Positions 46,901-58,824 of a DNA stretch of 64,000 nucleotides are shown here, piece after piece. The position numbers and the translations under genes are program-made. This DNA comes from Dastarcus helophoroides (taxonomy: Eukaryota; Arthropoda; Insecta; Coleoptera; Bothrideridae). Under the pieces are notes generated by a model. The model saw only the letters and a program-made list of their open reading frames with translations. It searched no databases and had not been told where the DNA came from. The stretch is from NCBI GenBank assembly GCA_028583605.1, contig CM053332.1, forward strand, positions 23,840,823-23,904,822, written 5' to 3'. Each line of letters opens with the position of its first letter. Positions within the stretch are counted from its first letter, which is position 1.

Positions 46901-49900
46901 TTAAACGGCTAAATAACATCGTCCGATTACAAAATATGTTTCGTATAAATCAAATAATTTTTTTTTATATATACAACGACGAACAATTAAATATATACCT
47001 GTTTCGAGTCTTTAACACTGGCGACATCACAATTTGACGAGTCGAATTCATTCTGAAAACAACTCAAATTAAAAAAAATTACACCTAGTTAGAAAAGAGG
47101 TTACTTCTCGTTTTTTGAAAAAGGCATGCGGCAGATCTAAAACGCAGCAATGCAATTTAAAAGGAAGACAGTAGAACATTTAGTTTTTAAATGTATAACA
47201 AAATAACACGATGAAACATTAATCCTTGGGCTTTACGCGATGTTGATCCTAACAATAGATTTTGTATCAAGGTTCGCTCTGCAGCGAAATAAAAAAAATG
47301 TAGCTAATTGACTTTATCCCAAATTATGAAATCGAATACGAGGATAAATCAAATATCTCTTTTAACAAGTAAAAAAAAATATTTAATCGCTAAAAAGCTT
47401 CACGCTAATTAACATTCTACTTTTTGTAAATAAATCGAGAGAGAAAGTTTAAGTGAAATAATTACAATATCGATGAACGTAACGCGTATATTTCTAGAAA
47501 AAGTGATTGTTCTGTTTCGTTTTTATTTTCTAATAATGAATCGTTAGACCGATCCAATACGTAAATAGTTATCGCTGCTTCAGTTAAAATATAATAACTT
47601 ACTTTTTCAGAATAACTCATTCTGATCGGGCGTTCTTCACTGCATAACACCGGGCTACTCTGTAACAAGCAAAAAAAGACCGTCAGCTTGATTCAGAGCT
47701 TTGCCGATAAGATAGTAAAGCTTCCTGTGGTGAAAATCAGTAAATATAAATAACCATCCATTTTATCTTATTTAAAGTAAATATGTAATTGCATAAAAAG
47801 CTATATGTAGGTGTCTATTTTTCCAGCATAGTAATTAAATTTGGGGTTATTCGGCGAGCATTAAATAGAAAGTAGGTAGTTTTCTTTAATATTGGAAACT
47901 TGTAAACAACCAACAAAACGAGAGAGTTTGAATTAAAATTAGCAATGATAAAAAACAAGATTAAAATATACAGAAACCGGGCATGAAAGTATTATAATCA
48001 CAAAATTTAAAATATGTAGCACACGTATCATCTGCATATTATTTCTAATATAAATAAATTTGGAAAGTGAATTCTAATGTTTATCCTTAAACTGATACTG
48101 ACACTGCATCAAATAATCCACCTGTAATTAGTTATGGAACTCGGGAAAAAGGTACCCCAGTATTTAGGAGCATCACACCAACTGATCACACCGGGTCACC
48201 CTGTAAAGTTTGGAAAATGTTATATTCGCCATTCAAACAATGTCCTTTATCCCTTGACCATAGAAGATTTTACCCTTGTAGATAATATAATTTGCGAAAT
48301 GCAGAGGCGAGTGGTGAATTTTTGACAAGGGGTGCGCAGATGCAAACATATTAGTAGTTAAGAGTTTAGATGACACCAGTGCCATAGCAAGGTATTAAAT
48401 TTAAGAGAAACAAAAGTGATACAAAAGGTGCGATATTTAATAGTATTTTTACGAATTAAATTTAATTAACATCTTATAGCCTCCAAAATATTTTTGGGTT
48501 ATCATCTCTAGATTATTTTCATCGAGTACAAAAAAAAAACATTATCCATATTTCTGAGCCACTTTAAAGTACTCTATAGGGTTGCACGTCGTTACGGCTC
48601 TGGGTTACTTAATTAAAATTGTTTGCTTTCATAGGAATAAAATTGTATCACTTTTTCATTAAATCTGCATTTGAAAATAAAATATATTTTATTACAAAGT
48701 TTTAATTAAACTCTACAGAAACATTTAAAAAATATTTTTTTAAACAAAATCCGCTCTACGATCTTTTAAAGAAATAAAGTGTTCTCTACTTTCTCATCAA
48801 AATTGTTTAAATCCAAATTTACAAATTAATAATTATTGCACTCACGTACCCCGGGCTAGCTTTAACGTGTGGTTCTGTAAATTATTTCTCCGTATCCCGT
48901 GGGGGCCGTTGATAGGCATCGCACGGCACCCTCGCTAGGTGCATAATTCTGCGCGCACCAACTTATTTAAATTTCCTTATAATATTTAATATATATAATG
49001 AAATCAAACGTTGGTGTATTTTATTCCAAGTGATTCACAAGTATTATTAGTTAATTAATATGTCATTATTATGTGTTTAAAAATGTGATAAATCCAAGTC
49101 TTTTACATTAAACCGAAAAGAATAGATCGCTCATTTCACGAGAAGCGCGCGCTCTTGCGCTCTTTAAGACCAGCCGCCACTAGCGAAATATGAAATACTA
49201 TAAAGAACTAATATAGAACAGTGCGAAATCAGTTTAAAATTGTCATAAAACCATAGACAACAGATAAAACATTATACAAATACATAGTTTTTAGAATAGC
49301 ATTAAAAAAGAAAACTAGTACCACATTACATGTCCTTTGGAACGCAATTAAATCGACGATCAGACGATAAATTGGTGTGGCACGTCGCGCTGCGTCGTCC
49401 TAATAACAAGTTTACCAGATATCAAAAATACATCAAGTCGATATTTCAGGAAAAAAGGGTCGAAATTTCTCGACTTAATATTTATTTTTTAATGGCTGCC
49501 TGAGTGAAGGACTAGCTGCCTTTTGCCACCCCACTGTGATGTCAGAAAATATCCGCTATTGAGATAATAGTCGAAATTTTGTGAAATTAACTTTTCTGGA
49601 ATTCTTGTTTTCTTGCAAAAATTCAACACTTTCAATATATTTTTCAAAATTTTCAAGTAAGTATTATTCTAAATATTTTTACTTTTTTATCAAAAGACCT
49701 ATCAAATTTTAAGAAAAACAAAAAGCAAAATTTAATATAAAGTCGAAATTTGCAGGACGAATTTAAAAAAAATGAGATTTTCAGAAAAAGTAAAATTTTG
49801 AGAAATTACGAAATTTTGAAGAAAGAAAACCGACGAATTTTGAGATAAAAATTTGAAGTTTAAAAAAAGCCAATTTGGATAAAAGAGCTCGAATTCTAGG

Positions 49901-52900
49901 TTCAATTCGAAGTTTCAAAAGAAAAAAAGAAATTTTGTAAAAAAAAGACGAATATTTATAAAAAGGTGGAAGTTTCAAAGAAAGGAACAAATGAAAATTT
50001 TTGGAAAAGAGTCCCGCAGTTAAGAATATAAAATTCCAGTTAGTTTTATGAATCAGGGGAGAGCAAACGCCCTAGTGCCCTATTCTAGTTAACGAGGAAG
50101 AAAATTAAAAAAGAAAAGAAAGATAAAAGAAAAAAAAAAGAGAATTAAAAAAATAGTTTTTATTAGATGGGACTGGATGATTACCACATTAGTTGTTAGG
50201 TGCGCTATCAATGGACCCCTAAACTCATGATATAGATACCTCAAAGGTCCATGAACACCATTTTAACCCATTCACTGCTGATTCAAAAATGTATGAAAAC
50301 TACAGATGTTCAATAAATCTACTATTAAATGAGTTACATTTGCATGTATATATTATATACATTTTTCGGTAAAACGACTAACTATTTTGATAAAATCGTT
50401 AACTAGGGATTTTTTGAGCCGAAAAAATGATCCAGATAGGTGTTTTGGTAAAAATTTGGAATCAACAGTTCTTGAGAAGATTTTAATTCTTCATGAACAA
50501 ATTTTTTATCTCCTAAACAGCTCTATCGATTTCGATAAAACTTGGTAATTAAGGTTTTTTTTAATTAAAAAAAATTTGATATCACCATTTTTAGGAATAT
50601 ATTGCTCCTTGAGGAAGAAATTTTTATCTCGGAAACGGTTGTATCGATTTCGATGCAATTCGGTAAATAAGGGTTTTTTAGATTAAGAAAACGATAAGTA
50701 TATAAATTTGGGATCGCATTTTGTCAGAGACATCATTGGCCTGGCCAAGAACAATTTTTATTTCCGAAAGGGGTTTATCGATTCCGACAAAATTTAGCAA
50801 ATGGAGGATTTTTGTGTCAACAAAATGATCTAGACCAGGAATGAGCAACCTTTTTTCAGAGACTGAGAAAAATATGAATGCGCTTGCACTCCCTGGTTCA
50901 TGCGGCAAACTGAAAATTTGTATGTATTTAATTGGAGGACTTTCCAATTCTTCAGAATTCATCCTAACCTTGAAACATTTTTTCGAAATTTCTATCTTTT
51001 TCTCAAATTTTGTATATTTTTTTACAAAATTTGACTTTTTCTTTTAAAATATTGCGTTTATTCATAAATTTGCCTTCTTTTATCAAACATGACTGTCAAC
51101 ATTTTGAATTTAAAAGTCTCTCGTTTTTTTTCTGAAAATTCCCCATTCCTCGAAATTGAACTTTTCCTGCAAATTTCGCCTCTTTTTGATTCTGAAAATT
51201 CCAGATTGTTTATTAAAATTTGTTTTTTTTTCGAAATCTCTTGACGAAAAGGTATATTTTTTAGAAATTTACTATTTTTGTGAAAAAACAAAAATGTCTT
51301 TGTAAACTTCAACCCTTTTTTAATCCAAATTTATGGTAGTTTCAACTTATTTGTCAAAATTTTGATGTGTTATCACAATATTTGTCATTTTCTGACACGT
51401 CTGTTGAGGTAAGGTAGGAAGCTTGTCTTCCTCTGACTCGTCCAGAGAGTCCAGAGAAAATAAATATTCGATTTTTCTTTTAAAATTTACTCTTTTTCTG
51501 ACTTTTCGAAGTGTCACTAAGATTAAATGCTTTTTCTCAAAATTTAGATCTTTTTTGCAAAATTTCACTTACAATATCGTCTTTTTTCTCGGGGTATGAC
51601 TATTTTTTTTTTACTTTATTATTACTTTAGACAACTTTTTGTCCATTTCAAAGTTTTCTCGAAGTTTTTTTTAAATTCCGATATTTTTCTGAACATTTAC
51701 TAAAAATTTCGATTTTTAAGATTTTAACTTTTTTAGAAATTCTGACTGGTTTCCTGAAATTTGTCTTTTTCAGGAAATCTTGATTTTTATCTCACTCTCC
51801 GATATTTAATATTTCAATAAATTTTTTCTTTTTTTTTTGGTGAATTCGTCTTTTTTTCTCAAAATTTCGAATTTTTCTAAGATAGTCTTTTACCTAAAAT
51901 GCGCATGTTCCTCAAAATTTGTCTTTTTCGAAATTTTGATTTTGTTTTTAAAATTCTACCTTTTGGACTTTTTCAAAGAAATTTTCTGAAAATGTTCACT
52001 TTTCTGTTGTTGTGAAAAATATATTTGGGGATTTCGAGAAAAAGATTTTTTTGTAAATTCAACATCTTTACTGAATTTTAAAATTTTAGAACAATGTTTT
52101 TGAATTTTGCGATTTTTCTTTCTCAGGATTGGACTTTTTTTTTGAAAATTGCGTCTTTTCATAAATTCAGATCTTTGAAAATTTTGATTTTTTTTTGAAT
52201 ATTGCACATTTCTCGAGTTTTTGAGAAAAATTAGGTTTTTATTTTCAATATGATTTATAGAAATTTTCAACTTTTTCAATTTTTCTCCTATACTTGGACC
52301 TTCTTCTGAAAATTTGGAATGTTTCCTAGAAAATTCAATATTTTTTTGTAATTTGTAACGTAATTTTAAAAAATTCTGAATTTTTTTTCGAAGTCTTTGT
52401 TATTTCTGATTTTTTTAAAATCTTATTCCCGATAATTTCAACTTGACTTTTAACTCAAAATTCAATTTATCTGTTTCTGGACATTTCCATTTAAAATGAA
52501 ATTTTTTCCAAAGATTTAGACTTTTTCACAAAATTCGTTCATTTTTTTTTTAATTGGATCGAAATTTTAATGGAAATCTAAACAATCTGAGAAGAATATT
52601 TTTAGGAAATCTTGAAAAAAAAATCCTTGAAAAATTTCAAAAATATGACAAAACTGTAATAAAATAAAAATTCTGAAATCATTGTTTTTAAAAGTTTCAT
52701 TTTTTTACCTGAATTCGATTTGTTCTGGAAATTACAACTCTTTTTACAAACATTTCTTTTTGCCAATTTCGTCTCTTACATTTCCACTTTTTCAAAATTT
52801 CGACATTTCTTAAAGTTCTCCAAAAGGTTTTTTTCTTAAGATTGGACTTAGACACGCTGCGCGTGTTTTGAGCATGAAGCGATTGTTCCTATGGACACGC

Positions 52901-55900
52901 TAGGCGTGTTCTTACCGTGGAATGTGTTAAAGAAAGGCTGCCACACTTACTACTAATTAATTCTATGTCGATAAAATTCGAGAAGGTAAAATCTACTTTT
53001 ATATTATATTATAAATAGCAAATTATTAAAAACTTCTATATTTTTAAATTCCTTATTTTTTTAAATAAATTTCAACCTCACCCACCGTTAGCAGCCACTA
53101 CTAACAAAGTAATTAAATTTCAAAGGACGTCTACTCAATTGTGTACTCTTACAACTTTCAACATCGAGAAAAAAAGTGTATATTATATTTATAACGCAGG
53201 TAACGGGATATGTTACACTTCAGCAAAATTTCCGCTTTTTCTCGAAGTTTCGACTGTTATGTAGTAAATTTGATTTTTATTGAATCATAAATCTTGTCCC
53301 TTGAAACCAAGAAAGATTAAAAAACACAATTTTTTATTTAAAATAAAATTAAAAATTTCATTCTTCTTGAAAATTTTCACTATTCTGAAAAATTGAATTT
53401 TTCTCAAAATTTCGATTTTTAAAATACATGAACCTTAGTCGTAAGATGAAGATGTCGTTGTGTCGTCATCGTCAAGCTTTGCATTTATTTACATAGAAAA
53501 TGCGCCGTGCTCTATGCGCGAGAGTAGAAAATCGAGAAAGTGGGCGAAATCCGGCAACACTGAAGCGGACAAACAGACAGACAAACACACTTTCGCATTT
53601 ATATATTAGTAAGGATTTATTAATGATTTTTGTTTCTTTTTTTTTTGAAAATTTCATACTTTTCTAAGAAGCTTGATATTTTCTAAAAATTTTGAATGTT
53701 TCTGCAAATTTCTACAAATTTGCAGATTTGCAAATTTTATAATTATCTTGACTTTAGACTTATTTTTGAATATTTCGACTTTTCTTAAAGAAATTTTGAC
53801 TTTTGAATTTTTTTAAAAAGAATTCGAGCTTCTTTTGAAAACTTCCAATTTTTTTAAAAATCTCGACATGTTTAAAAATTTTAATCTTTTGAACTGTTCC
53901 AAATATTTCAAATTATTTTGGATTTAGACCATTTTTTAAATATTTTCACTACAAAAATTCATTTTTTTTGTTTTCGACTTTTGAATCCTCCAATTTAAGG
54001 AATTTAGGTTATTTTTTGAAAATTTTCAATTTGGTGGTTAAAAATTTCTGTTTGAAAATTATAACTTTTAAAATTACTAATTTTTTCAAAAAAATAATTT
54101 TTTTGGTGGAACGGACTGGTCCTTGGTTATCTTCAAAAATTGAAATACGACTTTGAAACCAAGAGATTAAAAAACACAACAAAGGTTGCTCTAACGCGTT
54201 TCGACAGCCAAGCTATCATCTTCAGAGAGAAACTACTCTTTCTCTCTCAAGATTGACTCTCGAAACGCGTTAGAGCAACTTTTGTTGTGTTTTTTAACCT
54301 TTTTTAATCTTTCTTGGTTTCAGGGGACAAGTTCTATATTTCAATTTTTGATTTCAGAGAGAAACTACTCTTTCTCTCTCAAGATGACAGCTTGGCTGCC
54401 GAAACGCGTTAGAGCAACCTTTGTTGTGTTTTTTAATCTTCTTAGTTTTAGGGAACAAGTTCCGTATTTCAATTTTTTTTTAATTATCTTCAAAATGTTG
54501 ATTTTCGAGATTTTTTTTCAATAAATTCTACTTTATCTGATAATTTCGTCCTTTTTTCCCAAATTTGACCTTGATCAGATCTTTTTGAAATTGTAGCTTG
54601 TTCCGAAATTTCGTCTTTTTTTTTACAAAGAACTTTTTCAATTTTCTTTGACTGAACATATTGACTATTTTTATAAATTTCAAAATTGTCCACTATTTTT
54701 CCAAGTTCTCAGAAAAATTCGAAATTTTGACTTTCAACTTTTCCACTGTTTTTTTTTTAATTGAACTTCTTGCAAAATTTCGACTTTCGGCGTTTTTTTG
54801 AAAACTATATTTTGTATTCTTTAAAAATTTCGACTTTTGTAAAAAAAATGTTGACCTTTCGGTAACAGTTTCGATTTTTTCTCGATATGTTAACTTCTTT
54901 TTTTGCAAAATTTCGACCCACTTTCAATATGTCGAACGTTTTTCAAATTGCAACCTTTTTATTTTGGATATTTCGACTTTTTTTCGATATTAAGAGTTTT
55001 ATTAGATATTTCGAATTTTTTTCGATATTTCGAGTTTTTTTCGATATTTTAACATTTTTGAGGAATTTCGACTTTTGAAAATTAGTTGCTTTTCTTAAAA
55101 TTATAATTTTTGAGAAATTTCAAAATATCTCAATTTTTCGCACTTTTCAAATTTTCATCCGAATTCTGATTCGCTTTGAAAATTTTGATTCCCAAGGCTT
55201 CTTTCAAATGTTGATTTATTAATGTTTTTTTTGAAATCTTTACCCTTTAGAAAAATTCTTACATTTTAAAAATGTCAACCCGTTTTTAAAATTACGACAT
55301 TTTTGTTAAATTTCGACTTATTTAAAGTTTTAGTCCCCCTTGGTGCGCCACTGAATTATCCAGTATTAGATTTTTAGAAATTGAAACACTTACCATGTAA
55401 TACAGGCTATTCCTTATGTTCTTATTTTCGGTTTTATCCCTGGGCTCGGCACATTCGTTAATATGATGAAATGGCTCAGCGTACACTGGCTCGTTAAGGG
55501 GACAGTCAAGAAAGAAAGACGAGCAAGGTCCTTTGACTCTTTCATAAGGTGAAGCGGAACAGGAAAGACTGTGCAAACAATTTAAGTTGAATGTGGGCGA
55601 TAGAATAGATTCTGCAGAGTTAGTTTTGGCAATGTGAGTTTTGCGATCGGGCGTTGGTGGAAGGGCGCAATTCTTGCTTTTAAACAGCAAACTGTCATCG
55701 CTGTCTTCCCCGGAAGTGGTGGATATATCGATCTTTTGTCGCTTTTTTGACCGCAATTTGTTATTTCTTAAAGCGTCTTCGAGTTTATTGAGCATCGTCT
55801 TCGGGTCTGATTTCTTTGCGGGTGGCTTGTGACGCAAATTCAGCTTTTTATTCAAATCCTTTGAAATCTCTTCGAATGTTGAAGTTTTTACGGGAGAACC

Positions 55901-56716
55901 TAAGAACAATCTCGGTGGTTTTTTAGGAGGAGGCCCCTGAGGCAATGGTCTTCTTAAAGCATTCTTAAGGGTATCTGTTAGGGTAGTTTCTTCACTGCCA
56001 TTTGAAGATTTTATGTCAGACAATTTTAAAGTGCTTGTATTATAAATATCACAATTAGATGAAGTTCTTTTACTAATATTTATGTATTCGATATCCGTTA
56101 ATGGGGCATTTTTTATTCTCAACGATTTAGGAATCGGTTCAGTGTATAGTAAAGCTATGTCGCTTCGTAATAAATCATCACCTCTTTGTTTCATAGAATT
56201 TCCATTTTGGTCGCTGTTATTATTATTACAACTATTAAACTTATTACGAATATAGGCGAAATCATGAGAACTCTTTGACTTAATCAAAATCGGTCTTTTA
56301 TTATTAAAAATATGACCGGTATCCCCCACAGACTTACTTACACCTTGGTCTTCGATATCACTGGTTTTTAAGACACTGTTTTCACCATTACACTTGGTAT
56401 TACCAGAACGAAGCTGATGACTTCTATTTAACACCGAATTTCTCTGCAAAACACCGTTTTTTTCGGCATTTTTATCAATTCGAAACGCGGGAGTTCTTTT
56501 GATATTTCTTTTAGTAGGATCACTTAGCTGCTTTGCGACAGTCTGATGCGAAACGTTCTTCGTAGCATCAAATTTAGTTTTGGTTTCTTTCACGTTACTT
56601 CTGGCCCCATCTTTCGCCGATGTTTCGCGCGCTGAAGTACTCTGGATTTTCTGGATGTTTTCGAATTTGCTTTTAATCGATTTTACCCTATTGCAGTTGT
56701 CCGGAGGTTTGTACAT
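40912..56716 (-). CDS. DENND2: DENN domain-containing protein 2 (Rab GEF)
   Basis: Eight coding exons in consistent phase give 1061 residues: 56716-55394, 47659-47603, 47052-46999, 45436-44987, 44142-43442, 41623-41452, 41395-41168 and 41112-40912. The C-terminal tripartite DENN module marks DENND2 proteins, exchange factors for Rab GTPases such as Rab9 in vertebrates. uDENN spans residues ~590-700 (SYVF-type core, TFGYCRRVMPEG, LPLAYCILSKH). cDENN is ~715-915 (LLLERKVILVS, LYPFSWPHTFIPILP, ESPTPVICGVLS). dDENN is ~925-1050 (VVDLDEGSI, GIRRFLKWFTDTTMFLTFI). The 441-residue first exon is disordered, with a proline-rich SH3-like ligand GPPPKKPPRLF near residue 260 and a conserved end EPVYAEPF..LYYM. 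The exon ending at 43442 uses GTGAGT, not the in-frame decoy GTAAGT 17 bases upstream; only the former restores the motif and phase. Start chosen at the first ATG (MYKPPD). Confidence 0.92.
41695..41822 (-). repeat. Dispersed repeat (inverted copy of the 31115 family) in a DENND2 intron
   Basis: GACAAACAGACAGACAAAC and TATATTAATAAGGA are the reverse complement of the family's terminal block at 31115. The remainder of this intron (41823-43000) is AT-rich with nothing recognised. Confidence 0.65.
43003..43120 (+). mobile_element. Left terminus of a hAT-like non-autonomous element
   Basis: It begins CAGTGGCGGCTGGCG and continues GTGGAACCGCAGCACCCCC, matching the ends near 62952 and (inverted) 15311. 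No right end is visible before exon 44142-43442. Confidence 0.6.
44143..44986. other. DENND2 intron, nothing recognised
   Basis: Unique-looking AT-rich sequence; no repeat family or RNA gene seen. Confidence 0.5.
45437..46998. other. DENND2 intron, nothing recognised
   Basis: AT-rich intron without identifiable mobile elements. The same holds for the short intron 47053-47602. Confidence 0.5.
48302..49182 (-). mobile_element. hAT-family non-autonomous element, 881 bp, second copy
   Basis: It aligns in inverse orientation with 15950-16831. The right end CCAGCCGCCACTA is preserved; the left end is mutated (CAGAGGCGAGTGG). Flanks GCGAAATG (48294-48301) and GCGAAATA (49183-49190) are a 7-of-8 target duplication. 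It lies in the large DENND2 intron. Confidence 0.85.
49430..53450. repeat. Degenerate AT-rich arrays in the large DENND2 intron
   Basis: From 49430 to about 50000 the motif reads GTCGAAATTTTG. From about 50980 to 52850 it reads mostly as the complement, TTTCGACTTTTT. Between them are a patch TCAGGGGAGAGCAA (~50052) and TTTCGATAAAACTTGG-type tandem copies at ~50530-50790 (roughly 120-base spacing). A near-identical pair, GACACGCTGCGCGTG and GACACGCTAGGCGTG, sits at ~52852 and ~52893. No gene seen. Confidence 0.65.
53453..53625 (-). repeat. Dispersed repeat, third copy of the 31115 family
   Basis: It contains GCGCGAGAGTAGAAAATCGA, GACAAACAGACAGACAAAC and TATATATTAGTAAGGA, the reverse complement of 31115-31305 over most of its length. 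Confidence 0.7.
53626..55320. repeat. Degenerate AT-rich array enclosing several palindromic-repeat arms
   Basis: TTTCGACTTTT-type repeats continue to the first DENND2 coding exon. At 54105-54480 lie one left-facing arm and two right-facing arms of the repeat with GAAACGCGTTAGAGCAAC, arranged as an inverted pair plus one extra direct copy. The outer block GGAACGGACTGGTCCTTGG at ~54108 is also found, inverted, at ~61433. Confidence 0.7.
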
Positions 56717-57170
56717 TTTACCCGCCGGAACGGTCTTACATCTTGGATAGATATTGAAAAGCAGGATGCGTTTAATTATGATTGTTAGTACGGTTGATGG
56801 CAAGTGGAGCAACAGGTAGCACAGTTATTGGAAATCTGAAATGAAGACTTACGTGTGAAAAGCGAAAACGACGGCGTTTCGTTTACACCATTTAAAACTA
56901 ACTTACCTTAATTTATAGCGGCGGGTGAGTAATATCGGAGTTAATTAAGAAATTCCAGGAATTAATCAAACAGTTGACATTTCTTCTGCAGTCAACTTTG
57001 TTGGCCCTAGAACTAACACGATCGAATTGACCGAAGACCGAACGAAATGACAAACGAATGGAATTAATGCCGAATGAAAACACAACACTGACTTCGACGG
57101 TACACTTTTAAAAAAACAACTATTGCGACAACTTTATATTAACACTCCTGTACGTAAATTTGCCTACTTT
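56717..57170 (-). promoter_or_regulatory. DENND2 5' region with a candidate 5' UTR intron
   Basis: On minus, a donor AAG|GTAAGTTAG at ~56910 and an acceptor TCTTCATTTCAG at ~56834 would define a ~75-base intron in the 5' UTR, upstream of the ATG at 56716. Sequence to the right is less AT-rich (CGATCGAATTGACCG) and may be the promoter. Confidence 0.4.
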
Positions 57171-57372
57171 ACGGTGCGTTTATACTTGGCATTTTATTCC
57201 GTACATTTCTCTTTGATATATTTTCTATCAAACGTAAGTGTTAACTATCCTGAGGGAAGCTATCTCCTCCCAGCTGTGTAGATAAGTCTTGGATAGCTTT
57301 TCTCAGGATAGTTGACACTTATGTCAGAGAGTAATGTACGGAATAAAGTGTCTTATCTAAACGCACCCTTAC
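57171..57372. mobile_element. Palindromic MITE with GGTGCGTTTA ends
   Basis: The left arm (GGTGCGTTTATACTTGG, TTTATTCCGTACATT, AACTATCCTGAG) and the right arm are reverse complements with a few differences over about 90 bases around a short centre. No coding content. Flanking duplication is not clear. Confidence 0.75.
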
Positions 57373-57393
57373 GTTTGATTCATAGAGAAATAT

Positions 57394-58676
57394 CAACAAA
57401 AAGTTTCCCATCTACTGCGCTACTGTCATTTTGTTGGCATGTTCACGTATGTGTCTTACTTGATTCATACTCGCCAAAATGACATTTGACTAGGATGCGC
57501 ATCGATTAGCCAAACATCGATGATAACATCAAAAAAACAATCAATGTTAACGATATATCGTAATGAAAACATCGATGTTTTTATAACATCGATACTCTAT
57601 GTGCATGCCTAGTCAAAGGGCAATGGTTGTAGTGTTTGTATCTATTAAAATGTAGATCATAGAGGTGTGGATAAACTTTTAATTTAAAATAGGGAGTTCT
57701 ATAAGAAGGAGATGAATCGGTAATGTAATTTCTCGAATAAAAATGGGATTGATTTCCACCCACTGACATCAGCGGCCTCTGTTATGTATTACCCGCAAGT
57801 ATTGTGCGAAAACTGTAAAATGAGGGCTTAAATTGAACCTACGATCACATCACTGTCGTGTTAACCTTTTTTTGGGCTTTTCCTAAGAAAGCGTGTCTAG
57901 AACATCCTTTATTCATCTTTTAGTCAGAGAGGAGCTGAAGTTAAAACTACTTCAAATAGAACTTTGTGGTGTATATATTTGCGGATTAAGAGATGGCGCT
58001 GCGAACAGTGGAAGGTTTTCAATCCCATTTTCAAAGTCCGGCGTAACACAACCTTACTTCTAGATAACCATAATTTAAAAATATTAGCGAATTAAACATT
58101 TAGTCAAATATCTGGTAAAGGTAATGCCATTACCATTAGATGGCGCTCGAAAATTAGATTAATTAAGATTTACCCAAGTAAATTAATTAGTTCTCAGTTT
58201 AAATAATAAGATAGAGACAAAAGTTTCAAGTAGATTTTTCTAACGCAAATAGTTACTTTTCATAAGAATGCTTTCAAAAATAGAAACAATATAAAAAATC
58301 GATTGGATCAACATCGATGTCATGAAAACATCGACAAGACATCGATGTCAAAACATAGATATTTTTAGCGTAACATCGATGTTTCTAAATTATCGACATT
58401 TGATGCGCATCTCTAAATTTGAAATAAAAATTCTGCAGTATTTTCAGGAATAAGTGAGATCCATCCACATTTGCTTTTTTAGGCGTTTCGAAAGTAAGAA
58501 TTAGTCTCTGGTAAGAATTAACAATAAAAGATTTTTCATCAATTGTAAAATCAAATCAATAAAATATTTTTTAAGGTTATGTTTATTTAATTGTCTGTTT
58601 TAAATACTGATCAAGTAAAGAACATACGTAAACATGACAGACAATGGCAGCAACACACTAGATGGGAAAACTTGTA
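57394..58676. mobile_element. Inverted-repeat MITE, second copy, split by a hAT-type MITE
   Basis: The left part (AACAAAAAGTTTCCCATCTA, CTACTGTCATTTTGTTGGCA) and the right part (TTTCGAAAGTAAGAATTAG, AATATTTTTTAAGGTTATGT, AACACACTAGATGGGAAAAC) match the copy at 15857-17035. Without the insertion it is about 350 bases. Confidence 0.75.
57491..58415. mobile_element. hAT-type MITE (CATCGATG-rich), nested
   Basis: Ends TAGGATGCGCATCGATT and (reverse complement of the right) TAGAGATGCGCATCAAAT are related to the MITE at 35994. Flanking octamers CATTTGAC (57483-57490) and AATTTGAA (58416-58423) agree at 6 of 8 positions. The ends are rich in ACATCGATG. The middle (57600-58280) holds unrelated sequence with no recognised gene. 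Confidence 0.7.
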
Positions 58677-58824
58677 GACATGGTAGTATTCCACACGCAC
58701 ATTTATTTAATACTTCTACATTGCCAGCTCCCTATTCTTTTCATAAGCGAAAGCTGTCTTCATTCGACAAGGATAGTCTCCGGGACCACAGAAGATATAT
58801 TAAAACCGGGACCGGCAAGTTTGG

